Assembly (NCBI GenBank): GCA_028869135.1
Contig: JAGWTC010000014.1
Coordinates: 1 to 64,000 of the forward strand
Origin: Rhodocyclaceae bacterium
GTDB taxonomy: Bacteria; Pseudomonadota; Gammaproteobacteria; Burkholderiales; Rhodocyclaceae
DNA: 64,000 nucleotides
Reading direction: 5' to 3'
Shown here: positions 34,784 through 43,362 of the stretch, in pieces
Layout of the letters: every line of letters begins with the position of its first letter
Position numbering within the stretch: position 1 is the first letter of the stretch
Program-made: the position numbers and the translations under genes
Notes under the pieces: generated by a model
Databases searched by the model: none
Told to the model about the DNA's origin: nothing
What the model saw: the letters and a program-made list of their open reading frames with translations, nothing else

Positions 34784-35689
34784 TTATTTCTGTACGTTTT
34801 CCGTGGCTGCGTCTGCATCGATGACGCGCGCGCTGCGCCATTCGACAACGCTCTTCAGCACCAGCGTCACCAGCGCCAGCAGCGCCAGCAGCGAGGCGGT
34901 GGCGAAGGCGGCGGTGAAGTTGTACTCGTTGTAGACGATCTCGACGTGCAGCGGCAGCGTGTTGGTGAGGCCGCGAATGTGGCCCGAGACCACCGAGACG
35001 GCGCCGAACTCGCCCATGGCGCGGGCGTTGCAGAGAATCACGCCGTAGAGCAGGCCCCACTTGATGTTGGGCAGCGTCACGTTCCAGAAGATCTGGAAGC
35101 CGTTGGCGCCGAGCACGCGGGCGGCCTCTTCCTCCTCGCTGCCTTGCGCTTCCATCAGCGGGATCAGCTCGCGCGCGACGAAGGGGAAGGTAACGAAGAT
35201 CGTGGCCAGCACGATGCCGGGCACGGCGAAGATGATCTTGATGTCGTTGTCCTGCAGATAAGTGCCGAACCAGCCTTGCGCGCCGAAGATCAGCACGTAG
35301 ATGAGGCCGGCGATGACCGGCGACACCGAGAACGGCAGGTCGATCAGCGTGATCAGGAACTGCTTGCCGCGGAACTGGAATTTGGCGATGGCCCAGGCGG
35401 CGGCCACGCCGAAGACGAGATTGAGCGGCACGGCGATGGCGGCGGTCAGCAGCGTGAGCTTGATCGCCGAGACGGCGTCGGGTTCGATCAGCGCGGCCCA
35501 GTAGACGTCGAAGCCCTTCTTGAGCGCCTCGTAGAACACCGAGATCAGCGGCACGAACAGGAAGAGGCCGAGGAAGAGCAGCGCAATGCCGATCAGGATG
35601 GCGCGGACGATGAAGGGCTCGGTCGTCGCCGACGGCGCGCGCGCGCCGGGTGCGGAATGCGCGGTCAATGTGGAAGTGGCGCCTGACAT
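34784..35689 (-). CDS. cysW: Sulfate ABC transporter permease CysW
   Basis: A 301-residue inner-membrane permease with six predicted helices. The EAA-type docking loop is [26 protein letters not shown] by its key AARVLGANG...TLPNIK. It pairs with CysT to form the sulfate channel. The N-terminus has about 25 polar residues rich in Ala and Ser. Its start (35689) lies just beyond the cysT stop (35691), so they nearly overlap and are translated together. Confidence 0.95.
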   Translation of the reverse strand: MSGATSTLTAHSAPGARAPSATTEPFIVRAILIGIALLFLGLFLFVPLISVFYEALKKGFDVYWAALIEPDAVSAIKLTLLTAAIAVPLNLVFGVAAAWAIAKFQFRGKQFLITLIDLPFSVSPVIAGLIYVLIFGAQGWFGTYLQDNDIKIIFAVPGIVLATIFVTFPFVARELIPLMEAQGSEEEEAARVLGANGFQIFWNVTLPNIKWGLLYGVILCNARAMGEFGAVSVVSGHIRGLTNTLPLHVEIVYNEYNFTAAFATASLLALLALVTLVLKSVVEWRSARVIDADAATENVQK

Positions 35690-35690
35690 G

Positions 35691-36527
35691 TCATGCCTCC
35701 TTGCGCTTCTTGGTCCAGCCCTGCAGCAGATTGATGATCAGCAGCAGGACGAAGGAGACGACCAGCATGGACACGGCGATGGCGGTGGCGCCAACGTAGT
35801 CGTACTGTTCGAGCTTGGTGATGATGAGCAGCGGCGTGATCTCGGACACCATGGGCACGTTGCCGGCGATGAAGATGACCGAACCGTATTCGCCGACGGC
35901 GCGGGCAAAGGCCAGCGCAAAGCCGGTGATCAACGCCGGGCCGACGGCCGGCAGGATCACGCGCAGGAAGGTCTGCAGACGATCGGCGCCGAGACTGGCG
36001 GCGGCTTCTTCGAGCTCGGTTTCGAGATCCTCGAGCACGGGCTGCACGGTGCGCACGACGAAAGGCAGGCCGATGAAGGTCAGCGCCACCAGGATGCCCA
36101 GCGGCGTGAAGGCGATCCGGATGCCGTAGGGTTCGAAGAACTGGCCGATCCAGCCGTTGCCGGCGTAGAGCGAGGTCAGCGCAATGCCGGCCACGGCGGT
36201 CGGTAATGCAAAGGGCAGATCGACGAGCGCATCGATGAAGCGACGCCCCCAGAATTCATAGCGCACCAGCACCCAGGCGACGAGGAGGCCGAACACGGCG
36301 TTGATCGCGCCGGCCAGCAGCGAGGTGCCGAAGCTAAGTTTGTACGAAGCAATCACGCGCGGCGTGGTGACGGTCGCCCAGAAGGCTTCCCAGCCCATGC
36401 TGTGGGTCTTGAGGAAAGCCGCTGACAGCGGGATCAGGACCACCAGGCAGAGATACAGCAGCGTGTATCCCAGCGAGATGTTGAAGCCCGGCAGCACGTT
36501 GTGCTTGCGAAAGAAGGCAGTGCTCAT
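35691..36527 (-). CDS. cysT: Sulfate ABC transporter permease CysT (CysU)
   Basis: A 278-residue permease with six helices. [22 protein letters not shown] by its key [13 protein letters not shown] is the diagnostic CysT start, and [27 protein letters not shown] by its key AAASLGAD...ILPAVGPAL is the docking loop. It forms the membrane channel with CysW. I chose the ATG at 36527 ([14 protein letters not shown]); the open frame upstream reads through an intergenic repeat. The repeat separates it from the first sulfate-binding protein gene by 120 bases. Confidence 0.95.
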   Translation of the reverse strand: MSTAFFRKHNVLPGFNISLGYTLLYLCLVVLIPLSAAFLKTHSMGWEAFWATVTTPRVIASYKLSFGTSLLAGAINAVFGLLVAWVLVRYEFWGRRFIDALVDLPFALPTAVAGIALTSLYAGNGWIGQFFEPYGIRIAFTPLGILVALTFIGLPFVVRTVQPVLEDLETELEEAAASLGADRLQTFLRVILPAVGPALITGFALAFARAVGEYGSVIFIAGNVPMVSEITPLLIITKLEQYDYVGATAIAVSMLVVSFVLLLIINLLQGWTKKRKEA

Positions 36528-36547
36528 AATTGGTCTTTGGTTGAAAC

Positions 36548-36645
36548 TCCCACCCCCTCGCGGGGGAGGGCTGGCGAGAGGGGGAAGGCCCGGGCCCACC
36601 ACTCTCTCCCCCGGCCCCTCTCCCATCAAGGGAGAGGGGAGCCAT
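36548..36645. repeat. C/G-rich intergenic repeat between sbp and cysT
   Basis: The sequence consists of alternating C- and G-rich blocks: ACCCCCTCGCGGGGGAGGG (36552-36570), GCGAGAGGGGGAAGG, CTCTCTCCCCCGGCCCCTCTCCC by its key CCCCTCTCCC, then ATCAAGGGAGAGGGG. The last part (CCCCTCTCCC-ATCA-AGGGAGAGGGG) can fold as a hairpin. A similar C/G-rich palindrome lies at 46323-46369. It is noncoding and may tune expression of cysT relative to the binding proteins upstream. Confidence 0.6.
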
Positions 36646-36647
36646 GC

Positions 36648-37658
36648 TTACTTGCCGGTCGTATAGATCTGATCAAAGATGCCGCCGTCGGAGAAGTGCG
36701 TCTTCTGCGCCTTGGCCCAGCTGCCGAAAACCTCGTCCAGCGTGAAGGTCGCGATCTTCGGATACATGATGGCGTAGCGCTTGGCGATGGTCTCGTTGCG
36801 GACGCGGAAGTAGTTCTTGGCGCCGACGGACTGGCCTTCTTCCGAATACAGGTAGTTCAGGTATTCGGTGGCGATCTTGCGCGTACCGCGCTTGTCCACA
36901 ACCTTGTCGACGACGGCGATGGGCGGCTCGGCGAGGATGGTAATGCTCGGATAGACGACGTCGAACTTGTCGGTACCGTGTTCCAGGGTCAGCAGCTTCA
37001 CTTCGTTCTCGAAGGTGACGAGCACGTCGCCGATATTGCGCTGGGTGAAGGTCACGCTGGCGGCGCGGCCGCCGCTGTCCAGCACCGGCACGTTCTTGAA
37101 CAGCTTGGTCACGTAGTCGCGCGCCTGGGCTTCGGTGCCGCCCTTCTTGATGACGCTGCCCCAGCCGGCCAGATAGCTGTAGCGGCCATTGCCGGTCAGC
37201 TTGGGATTCGGGATCACGACCTGGACGCCCGGCTTCACGAGATCGTCCCAGTCCTTGATGTGCTTGGGGTTGCCCTTGCGGACCAGGAAGACCTGCACCG
37301 TGGTGAAGGGCGCGGCGCCGTTAGGAAACTTCTTGCGCCAGTCGGGCGTAACCACGCCCTTCTCGGCGAGCAGGTCGATGTCGGTGGCCTGGTTCATGGT
37401 CACCACGTCGGCTTCGAGGCCGGCCGCCACGGACAGGGCCTGCTTGCTGGAGCCGCCGTGCGACTGGTTGATATTGACGGTTTCGCCGGTCTTGGCTTTC
37501 CAGTACTTTGCAAAGACGGGGTTGTAGTCCTTGTACAGCTCGCGCGCCACGTCGTAGGAGACGTTCAGCAGCGTCGTATCGGCATGCGCCGACAGCGCCA
37601 CCAGGGCCGTTGCGGCCACACCGCCGCGCAGCAAATTCTTGAGGGACAAAAGGTTCAC
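36648..37658 (-). CDS. Periplasmic sulfate-binding protein (second of a tandem pair)
   Basis: A 336-residue Sbp/CysP-type protein. Residues 1-26 form a signal peptide (GGVAATALVALSAHA). The family motifs [26 protein letters not shown] and PNPKLTGNGRYSYLAGWG are present; the SHGGS region binds the sulfate oxyanion by main-chain hydrogen bonds. It delivers sulfate, or perhaps thiosulfate, to CysTWA. It and the gene at 37798 are about half identical by eye and adjacent, a duplication that may give different affinity or ligand. Its promoter (TATACT, TTATAAG) is listed separately. Confidence 0.93.
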   Translation of the reverse strand: MNLLSLKNLLRGGVAATALVALSAHADTTLLNVSYDVARELYKDYNPVFAKYWKAKTGETVNINQSHGGSSKQALSVAAGLEADVVTMNQATDIDLLAEKGVVTPDWRKKFPNGAAPFTTVQVFLVRKGNPKHIKDWDDLVKPGVQVVIPNPKLTGNGRYSYLAGWGSVIKKGGTEAQARDYVTKLFKNVPVLDSGGRAASVTFTQRNIGDVLVTFENEVKLLTLEHGTDKFDVVYPSITILAEPPIAVVDKVVDKRGTRKIATEYLNYLYSEEGQSVGAKNYFRVRNETIAKRYAIMYPKIATFTLDEVFGSWAKAQKTHFSDGGIFDQIYTTGK

Positions 37659-37697
37659 GACGCCATCCTTTCAGTGTTTTGATATAAGAGAAAGGCC

Positions 37698-37719
37698 AGT
37701 ATAGGGAGTCTTCTTATAA
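37698..37719 (-). promoter_or_regulatory. Predicted promoter of the second sulfate-binding gene
   Basis: On the minus strand a -10 TATACT (37703-37698) is preceded, after 9 bases, by TTATAAG (37719-37713). There is no good -35, which suits an activator-dependent promoter. The promoter region of the first sulfate-binding gene has the same TTATAAG 10 bases before TACACT, so the motif may be a CysB-related element. Confidence 0.45.
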
Positions 37720-37759
37720 AGAAAAAATACGTTTTTCGAATTTAGTTATATCAAAACGG

Positions 37760-37784
37760 AAAAAGCCGGCGTAGCGCCGGCTTT
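37760..37784 (-). terminator. Terminator between the two sulfate-binding genes
   Basis: On the minus strand AAAGCCGGCG-CTA-CGCCGGCTTT gives a 10-base stem with a three-base loop and continues into a T-run. It lies just after the stop of the gene at 37798, so the two binding-protein genes have separate transcripts, at least in part. Confidence 0.85.
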
Positions 37785-37797
37785 CCGGGATGCGGGA

Positions 37798-38820
37798 TCA
37801 CTTGCCCGGCGCATAGATCTGGTCGAAGACGCCGCCATCGTTGAAGTGGGTCTTCTGGGCCCTCTGCCAGCCGCCGAAGACCTCATCGATGGTGAACAGC
37901 TTGACCGGCGCGAACAGGTTCTTTTCACGTGTGGCGAGGAATTTGTCCTTCTCGGCCAGCGCCGGACGCTGATAGTGCTTGAAGGCGACTTCCTGACCTT
38001 CGGCGCTGAACAGGAAGTCCAGATAGGCCTGCGCGATCTTGCGCGTGCCCTTCTTGTCGACGACCTTGTCGACAATCGCAACCGGTGGTTCGGCGAGGAT
38101 GGAAACCGACGGCGTCACGATGTCGAACTTGTCCGGACCGAGTTCCTTGACCGCCAGATAGGCTTCGTTTTCCCAGGCCAGCAGCACGTCGCCCTGACCG
38201 CGCTCGACGAAGGTGGTGGTGGAACCGCGCGCGCCGGTGTCGAGGATGGGCACGTTCTTGAACAGCTTGCCGACGAAGTCCTTGGCCTGCGCTTCGGTGC
38301 CGCCCTTCTTCAACACATAGCCCCATGCGGCCAGGTAGTTCCAGCGGGCGCCGCCGGAGGTCTTGGGGTTCGGGGTGATGACGGAGATGCCCGGCTTGAT
38401 CAGGTCATCCCAGTCCTTGATGCCCTTGGGATTGCCCTTGCGCACCAGGAACACGATGGTCGAGTCATACGGCGAGGCGTTGTACGGAAACTTCTTCTGG
38501 TAGTCCTTGGCGACAAGGCCCTTGTCGACCAGCACGTCGATGTCGTAACCGAGCGCCAGCGTCACCACGTCGGCCTCGAGGCCGTCGAGCACGGCGCGCG
38601 CCTGCTTGCCGGAGCCGCCGTGCGACTGGCGTATGGTCAGCTTGTCGCCGGGATTCCTGGCTTCCCAGTGCTTGATGAAGCGGGCGTTGACGTCCTGATA
38701 GAGCTCGCGCGTCGGATCGTAGGAGACATTAAGCAGGGTGTAGTCGGTGGCCAGCGCATTGCCGGCGACAATGCTGAATGCCGCGGTGGTGATCAGCGAA
38801 GAGAGAAGCTTGCGAGCCAT
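37798..38820 (-). CDS. Periplasmic sulfate-binding protein (first of a tandem pair)
   Basis: A 340-residue Sbp/CysP-type protein. The signal peptide is residues 1-25 ([16 protein letters not shown]). It has [27 protein letters not shown] and [18 protein letters not shown], matching the second copy. It binds sulfate or thiosulfate in the periplasm for the CysTWA importer. I chose the ATG at 38820 because GGAG lies 8 bases upstream; an upstream GTG at 38829 is in frame. A terminator follows, and the promoter with TTATAAG precedes it. Confidence 0.93.
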   Translation of the reverse strand: MARKLLSSLITTAAFSIVAGNALATDYTLLNVSYDPTRELYQDVNARFIKHWEARNPGDKLTIRQSHGGSGKQARAVLDGLEADVVTLALGYDIDVLVDKGLVAKDYQKKFPYNASPYDSTIVFLVRKGNPKGIKDWDDLIKPGISVITPNPKTSGGARWNYLAAWGYVLKKGGTEAQAKDFVGKLFKNVPILDTGARGSTTTFVERGQGDVLLAWENEAYLAVKELGPDKFDIVTPSVSILAEPPVAIVDKVVDKKGTRKIAQAYLDFLFSAEGQEVAFKHYQRPALAEKDKFLATREKNLFAPVKLFTIDEVFGGWQRAQKTHFNDGGVFDQIYAPGK

Positions 38821-38853
38821 TTGGAACACTCCGTTTTTGAATAAGGTGAGCGG

Positions 38854-38877
38854 AGTGTATGGACTGCGACTTATAAG
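38854..38877 (-). promoter_or_regulatory. Predicted promoter of the first sulfate-binding gene
   Basis: On the minus strand TACACT (38859-38854) is a weak -10, preceded after 10 bases by CTTATAAG (38877-38870), a palindrome. This arrangement repeats that of the next gene's promoter. The similarity suggests a common activator, most likely CysB. Confidence 0.4.
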
Positions 38878-38897
38878 CAGAACGACGCAATTTTCAG

Positions 38898-38935
38898 ATG
38901 CATATGCATTCGATTTGCATATGCTTATGCATGGG
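38898..38935. promoter_or_regulatory. TGCATATGCA-rich cluster between sbp and trxC
   Basis: The region has GATGCATATGCATTC, a 12-base palindrome ATGCATATGCAT (about 38898-38909), then CGATTTGCATAT (38911-38922) and GCTTATGCATGG. The 12-mer CGATTTGCATAT is identical to the one at 18415-18426 upstream of the AprA-like operon. It sits between the divergent sulfate-binding and trxC genes, so it could control both. Confidence 0.45.
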
Positions 38936-39035
38936 TCGGGTAAGCAGGTTCAGGCTTGCCGGCTCGACTGCGGCCGGCCTTGCAGCGCGTTCAGTCGGCC
39001 CCATATGCAATTTGAGCCTACCTCTGGAGCATCTC

Positions 39036-39473
39036 ATGGAAATCCGCTGTCCTCACTGCGCCCAGCGCAACCGTATCGACCCACAGCGACTTGGCGCCAA
39101 CGCTGTATGCGGCAAATGCCGCTCGCCCTTATTGACGGCGCCACTCGACATCGACGGGCATGATCTCGAAGAGCTGATCGACAGCAGCGCCTTGCCCTTG
39201 CTCGTCGATTTCTGGGCGCCCTGGTGCGCGCCCTGTCGCGGCTTTGCGCCGACCTTCAAGGCCGCCGCGGCCAAGTTCGGTGGTCGGCTCGTATTCGCCA
39301 AGCTCGACACCGAAGCACACCCAGCCGCCGGACAGGCGTTCAATATCCGCTCGATTCCAACCCTGGCGGTATTCCATCGCGGCCAGGAGCTCGGCCGCGT
39401 TAGCGGCGCCTTGCCGATGCCCGCACTGGAGAAAATGATTCAGGACATCCTCGCCCAGCAGCCCGGCGCGTGA
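39036..39473 (+). CDS. trxC: Thioredoxin 2 (TrxC) with zinc ribbon
   Basis: A 145-residue protein. The N-terminal zinc ribbon has CPHC (5-8) and CGKC (25-28). The thioredoxin fold has WAPWCAPCR with redox Cys64 and Cys67; the usual Gly of WCGPC is Ala. RSIPTLAVFHRG holds the cis-proline. TrxC reduces disulfides in the cytoplasm and is often part of the oxidative-stress or sulfur response. GGAG lies 6 bases before the ATG at 39036. Divergence from the sulfate-binding gene may link it to sulfur assimilation. Confidence 0.92.
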   Translation: MEIRCPHCAQRNRIDPQRLGANAVCGKCRSPLLTAPLDIDGHDLEELIDSSALPLLVDFWAPWCAPCRGFAPTFKAAAAKFGGRLVFAKLDTEAHPAAGQAFNIRSIPTLAVFHRGQELGRVSGALPMPALEKMIQDILAQQPGA

Positions 39474-39607
39474 AATTTTTCACATCCGCGGGTGTGGCAA
39501 GCTCGCGGACATAAAGCGCCTCGTTGCGAACAGAAAAATTTCTGACTTGAAGCTGTAACGCGGCCCCATTAGTCTGGAAGTAACAAGCGACTTATGGGAG
39601 AGAAAAA

Positions 39608-39871
39608 ATGAAAAAGGCATCCGCACTGGGTTTTTCGGCCATCCTGCTGGCCGCAATCGGCTACGGTGCTGCGCTGCATGCGCGCGACAGCCAGGCGACT
39701 GCACTGGTCGAGCGGGCACCGATGACCGTTTCGCATAGCGCCGAGGCCGAGGATCTCGATCTGGTCGGCGTCATTGGCGACACCATGGTGGACGGCTGCA
39801 CCTCGAACGACGCACGTTGCAGCAAGGCCTGGAAAGATCTGGGCGAGCTGGCCGGCAAGGACCGTCTCTGA
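39608..39871 (+). CDS. Small secreted or membrane-anchored hypothetical protein
   Basis: An 87-residue protein I do not recognise. Residues 1-25 form a hydrophobic signal or anchor (ALGFSAILLAAIGYGAALHA). The rest is acidic with two cysteines in CTSNDARC, which could form a disulfide in the periplasm. GGGAGAG lies 5 bases before the ATG. A short hairpin (39877-39900) follows the stop. No neighbour suggests a function. Confidence 0.6.
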   Translation: MKKASALGFSAILLAAIGYGAALHARDSQATALVERAPMTVSHSAEAEDLDLVGVIGDTMVDGCTSNDARCSKAWKDLGELAGKDRL

Positions 39872-39876
39872 TCTAA

Positions 39877-39900
39877 GCCGCGCCGCCCCTCTTGCGCGGC
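39877..39900. terminator. Possible hairpin between the small protein and ilvA
   Basis: GCCGCGC (39877-39883) and GCGCGGC (39894-39900) form a 7-base stem with a 10-base loop. No T-run follows, so it is a weak terminator at best. It lies between two convergent genes. Confidence 0.3.
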
Positions 39901-39910
39901 CAATCCAGGC

Positions 39911-41470
39911 TTAGCCGAGAAACAGCTTGTAGACCGGGTTGTCGCTTTCGTCCTGATAGTCGTAGCCCAGGGTCTTGAGGAAGACGTTGAAGGCCTTCTT
40001 GTCCTTGGGCGGAACCTGCATGCCGATCAGCACGCGCCCGTAGTCGGCGCCGTGATTGCGGTAGTGGAACAGCGAAATGTTCCAGTCGCCGCGCACACGC
40101 TGCATGTGGTCGAAGAAATTCATCAACGCGCCGGGACGCTCCGGGAATTCGAAGCGATAGAGAATCTCGTGCTGCGCCGCAGAGCGCGGATGGCCGCCGA
40201 CGAGGTGGCGCACATGCAGCTTGGCGGTTTCGTTGTCGGTGAGGTCCAGTGTGGCGAGGTCGTGCTTTTCGAGCGAAGCGATCAGTTTGGTCACTTCATC
40301 GCGGCTGCCGATCTGCACGCCAACGAAGATGTGCGCGGTCTGCGGATCGGCGTAGCGATAATTGAATTCGGTGATGGAGCGCTTGCCGAGCAGCGAACAG
40401 AATTTCTTGAAGCTGCCCGGTTTCTCGGGAATCGTCACCGCCAGAATGGCCTCGCGCCGCTCGCCGACTTCGGCGCGCTCGGCGACGAAGCGCAGGCGGT
40501 CGAAGTTCATGTTGGCGCCGGAAGCGGTGACCACCAACGTCTTGCCCTTGACGCCGTGCTTCTCGACCCAGGCCTTGGCGCCGGCCAGCGCCAGCGCGCC
40601 GGAGGGCTCGAGAATCGAACGCGTGTCCTCGAACACGTCCTTGATCGCGGCGCAGATCGCGTCGGTGTCGACGCTGATCATTTCATCCACGTATTGCTGG
40701 CAAAGACGGAAGGTCTCCTGGCCGACCAGCTTGACTGCAGTGCCGTCGGCAAAGAGGCCGACGCTATCGAGCTTGACGCGCTTCCCCGCGGCCAGCGAGC
40801 GGGTCAGAGCGTCGGCATCGAAGGTCTCGACGCCGATGATCTTCGTTTCCGGACGCAGGCGCTTGATATAGGCGGCCACGCCGGAGATCAGCCCGCCGCC
40901 GCCGACGCAGCAGAACACGGCGTCGATGGGATCGGGATGCTGGCGCAGGATTTCCATGCCGATGGTGCCCTGGCCGGCAATGACTTCGGGATCGTCGAAG
41001 GGATGGACGAAGGTCAGGCCCTGCTGCTTCTCCAGCTCCAGCGCATGCGCATAGGCTTCATCGAAGGAGTCGCCGTGCAGCACCACTTCGCCGCCGCGCG
41101 CCTTGACCGCGTTGATCTTGATCTGCGGTGTCACCGAAGGCATAACGATGACGGCACGGCAACCCAGGTGCTTGGCCGACAAGGCCACGCCTTGAGCGTG
41201 GTTGCCGGCCGATGCACAGATGACGCCGCGCTTCCTTTGCTCCGGCGTGAGGCTGGCGATCTTGTTGTAGGCGCCGCGGATCTTGAAGCTGAACACCGGC
41301 TGCATATCCTCGCGCTTGAGGAAGATGCGGTTACCGCTGCGCTGCGAAATGCCGGGCGCAAAATCCAGAGGCGTTTCGACGGCCACGTCATAGACGCGGG
41401 CATTGAGGATTTTCTCCAGATAGTCGACTGCTTTGGCGGCTTTTTTACGCGGGGACTTTGCGACAGGCAT
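39911..41470 (-). CDS. ilvA: Biosynthetic threonine dehydratase
   Basis: A 519-residue enzyme making 2-oxobutanoate from threonine, the first step of isoleucine synthesis. PLP binds Lys63 (FSFKIRGA), and SAGNHAQGVA and VGGGGLISG are the cofactor motifs. Two ACT-like regulatory domains at about 335-510 (PEKPGSFKKFC, FPERPGALMNFF) bind isoleucine and valine for feedback control. Length matches the long allosteric form. It is convergent with the small protein gene and divergent from the CorC-like gene. Confidence 0.95.
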   Translation of the reverse strand: MPVAKSPRKKAAKAVDYLEKILNARVYDVAVETPLDFAPGISQRSGNRIFLKREDMQPVFSFKIRGAYNKIASLTPEQRKRGVICASAGNHAQGVALSAKHLGCRAVIVMPSVTPQIKINAVKARGGEVVLHGDSFDEAYAHALELEKQQGLTFVHPFDDPEVIAGQGTIGMEILRQHPDPIDAVFCCVGGGGLISGVAAYIKRLRPETKIIGVETFDADALTRSLAAGKRVKLDSVGLFADGTAVKLVGQETFRLCQQYVDEMISVDTDAICAAIKDVFEDTRSILEPSGALALAGAKAWVEKHGVKGKTLVVTASGANMNFDRLRFVAERAEVGERREAILAVTIPEKPGSFKKFCSLLGKRSITEFNYRYADPQTAHIFVGVQIGSRDEVTKLIASLEKHDLATLDLTDNETAKLHVRHLVGGHPRSAAQHEILYRFEFPERPGALMNFFDHMQRVRGDWNISLFHYRNHGADYGRVLIGMQVPPKDKKAFNVFLKTLGYDYQDESDNPVYKLFLG

Positions 41471-41629
41471 GGCGGGAACGGGAAATGCGTGAGACGGGAG
41501 ACTGAATTTAGCATGCCGGCCTGCCCCGGCAGCAGGCTTTTTCGGGCGATAAAACGGTTCAGGCTAGAATTCCGCCTCTTCCTCACATGAAAGGAGCGGA
41601 ACGGCCCCGGCTTTCGGCGCTGTTTCCCT

Positions 41630-42946
41630 ATGGGTAGTAGCCTGTTCCCGCTGTTGCTGGCGCTGTTTCTGGTTTTCCTCAACGGCTTTTTCGTGGCCGC
41701 CGAGTTCAGCCTGGTCAAATTGCGCCAGACCCGCGTCAAGGCCATCGCCAAGAAATATGGATGGCAAGGTGAGGTGCTGGCGCGCGTCCATGGTCAGCTC
41801 GACGCCTATCTTTCGGCCTGCCAGCTCGGCATTACCCTCGCTTCGCTGGGTCTGGGCTGGATCGGTGAACCGGCTTTCGCCACCCTGCTCGAACCGTTGT
41901 TTTCCCTGGCGGGCGTTACCTCGCCCGATCTGGTGCACGGCATTTCCTTTTTGCTGGCGTTTTCGATCATCTCTTTCCTGCACATCGTGGTCGGCGAGCT
42001 CGCGCCCAAGTCGCTGGCCATCCGCCGTGCCGAGTCGATCGCGCTGCTGACGGCCGTGCCGCTGTATGGTTTCTACTGGCTGATGTATCCGGCGATCTGG
42101 CTGCTCAACCAGAGCGCCAATCTGGTACTGCGCGTGTTCAGGCTAGACGCCGATCACAGCCACGACAGTCACTACACGACGGCCGAACTCAAGCTCATCA
42201 TGCGCAATCGTCATGCGCCCGAGGAGTTCACCAAGGATGAATGGCAACGTCTCGCCTACTCGGTCGATTTCGGCAATATCGACGTCGCAGACCTGATGCA
42301 GCCGTTCCGCGAAGCGGTCACGCTGTCGGCCGGGCACAGCGTCGCCGACGGCCTCGAATACATCGCGCGTCATCGCTACAGTCGCTACCCTTACATGCAC
42401 GAAGACGGCACCGTCGCCGGCCTCGTCTATCTCAAGGACATCTTCCTCGCCCAGCAAACCGGCAAGGGCAATATCGATTTCGAGGTGCTCAAGCGACCCC
42501 TGCAGCTGATACCGCCCGACATGCCGGCGATGGAGCTGTTCCGCCGCTTCCGCAACGGTTTGCCGCACTTCGCCATCATCGGCCATGCGGGCCAGCCGCC
42601 TGTCGGCTTCATCACGCTCGACAATATTCTGGGCGCCCTGGTCGGCGACATTCGCGACGAGTTTCACCAGAGCAGCCGCGGCTGGACGCGACTCGATGAC
42701 GGCAGCCTGCTCGGCAAGGGCAGCCTGCCCATCGTCACGCTGGAGCAAGCCTTGGGCATCGACGTAACGGAAACCGAAGAGGTTGATTCGGTCGGTGGCC
42801 TGATCATGTGGAAGCTCGGCAATCTGCCGCATGAGGGCGAGTCGGTCGGCTTCGCTCACTTCGATGCGGTGGTGAAGCGCATGGACGGGCCGCGCATCCA
42901 GCTGGTTCGCATCATTCCCCATCGCGTCGTCGGCGCTGCGCAATGA
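41630..42946 (+). CDS. CorC/HlyC-type CNNM-CBS transporter
   Basis: A 438-residue membrane protein. A CNNM/DUF21 domain with about four helices (residues 1-170; LNGFFVAAEFSLVKLR is typical) is followed by a CBS pair (about 205-340; HRYSRYPYMHEDGTVAGLVYLKD) and a CorC_HlyC transporter-associated domain (350-435). Relatives take part in magnesium or sodium/magnesium exchange and sometimes cobalt resistance; calling them haemolysins is historical. It overlaps the YqaA-like gene by 4 bases (ATGA). Confidence 0.9.
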   Translation: MGSSLFPLLLALFLVFLNGFFVAAEFSLVKLRQTRVKAIAKKYGWQGEVLARVHGQLDAYLSACQLGITLASLGLGWIGEPAFATLLEPLFSLAGVTSPDLVHGISFLLAFSIISFLHIVVGELAPKSLAIRRAESIALLTAVPLYGFYWLMYPAIWLLNQSANLVLRVFRLDADHSHDSHYTTAELKLIMRNRHAPEEFTKDEWQRLAYSVDFGNIDVADLMQPFREAVTLSAGHSVADGLEYIARHRYSRYPYMHEDGTVAGLVYLKDIFLAQQTGKGNIDFEVLKRPLQLIPPDMPAMELFRRFRNGLPHFAIIGHAGQPPVGFITLDNILGALVGDIRDEFHQSSRGWTRLDDGSLLGKGSLPIVTLEQALGIDVTETEEVDSVGGLIMWKLGNLPHEGESVGFAHFDAVVKRMDGPRIQLVRIIPHRVVGAAQ

Positions 42947-43362
42947 CGCTGGCGGCCGCGCTCTGCGGTCTCTTCATCGCCAGCTTTCTGGCGGCAACCT
43001 TGCTGCCCGGGGGTTCCGAAGCGGCGTTCCTGGCCGTGCTCGCGGCGTGGCCGGAGTCGCTGCCGATGGCCTTGCTGCTCGCCACCCTCGGCAATACGCT
43101 GGGCGGCATGAGCAGCTATGCGCTGGCGCGTCTGCTGCCGGAGAGGACCCTTGCAAAACTTGACCAGAAGCATCTGCACATGGCGCAGCGCTGGGGCGCG
43201 CCTATTCTGTTCTTCGCCTGGCTGCCGCTGATCGGCGATCTGCTCTGCGTCGCCGCCGGCTGGCTGCGCCTGCCGCTGCTGCCGTGCGTGCTGTGGATGG
43301 CGCTGGGCAAGGGCCTGCGCTACGCCTTCATAGCGGCTGGATGGCGCTGGCTGGCTGGCTGA
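42943..43362 (+). CDS. YqaA-family (VTT/DedA-like) membrane protein
   Basis: A 139-residue protein with about three to four helices. LPGGSEAAFLA and LATLGNTLGGMSSYALARLLP match the YqaA type of VTT domain, which lacks the full DedA length. Its biochemical role is unproven. The start overlaps the CorC-like stop (ATGA), so translation is coupled. Its last 35 bases overlap the end of the convergent GGDEF-EAL gene (43328-43362), so both strands code there. Confidence 0.85.
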   Translation: MTLAAALCGLFIASFLAATLLPGGSEAAFLAVLAAWPESLPMALLLATLGNTLGGMSSYALARLLPERTLAKLDQKHLHMAQRWGAPILFFAWLPLIGDLLCVAAGWLRLPLLPCVLWMALGKGLRYAFIAAGWRWLAG

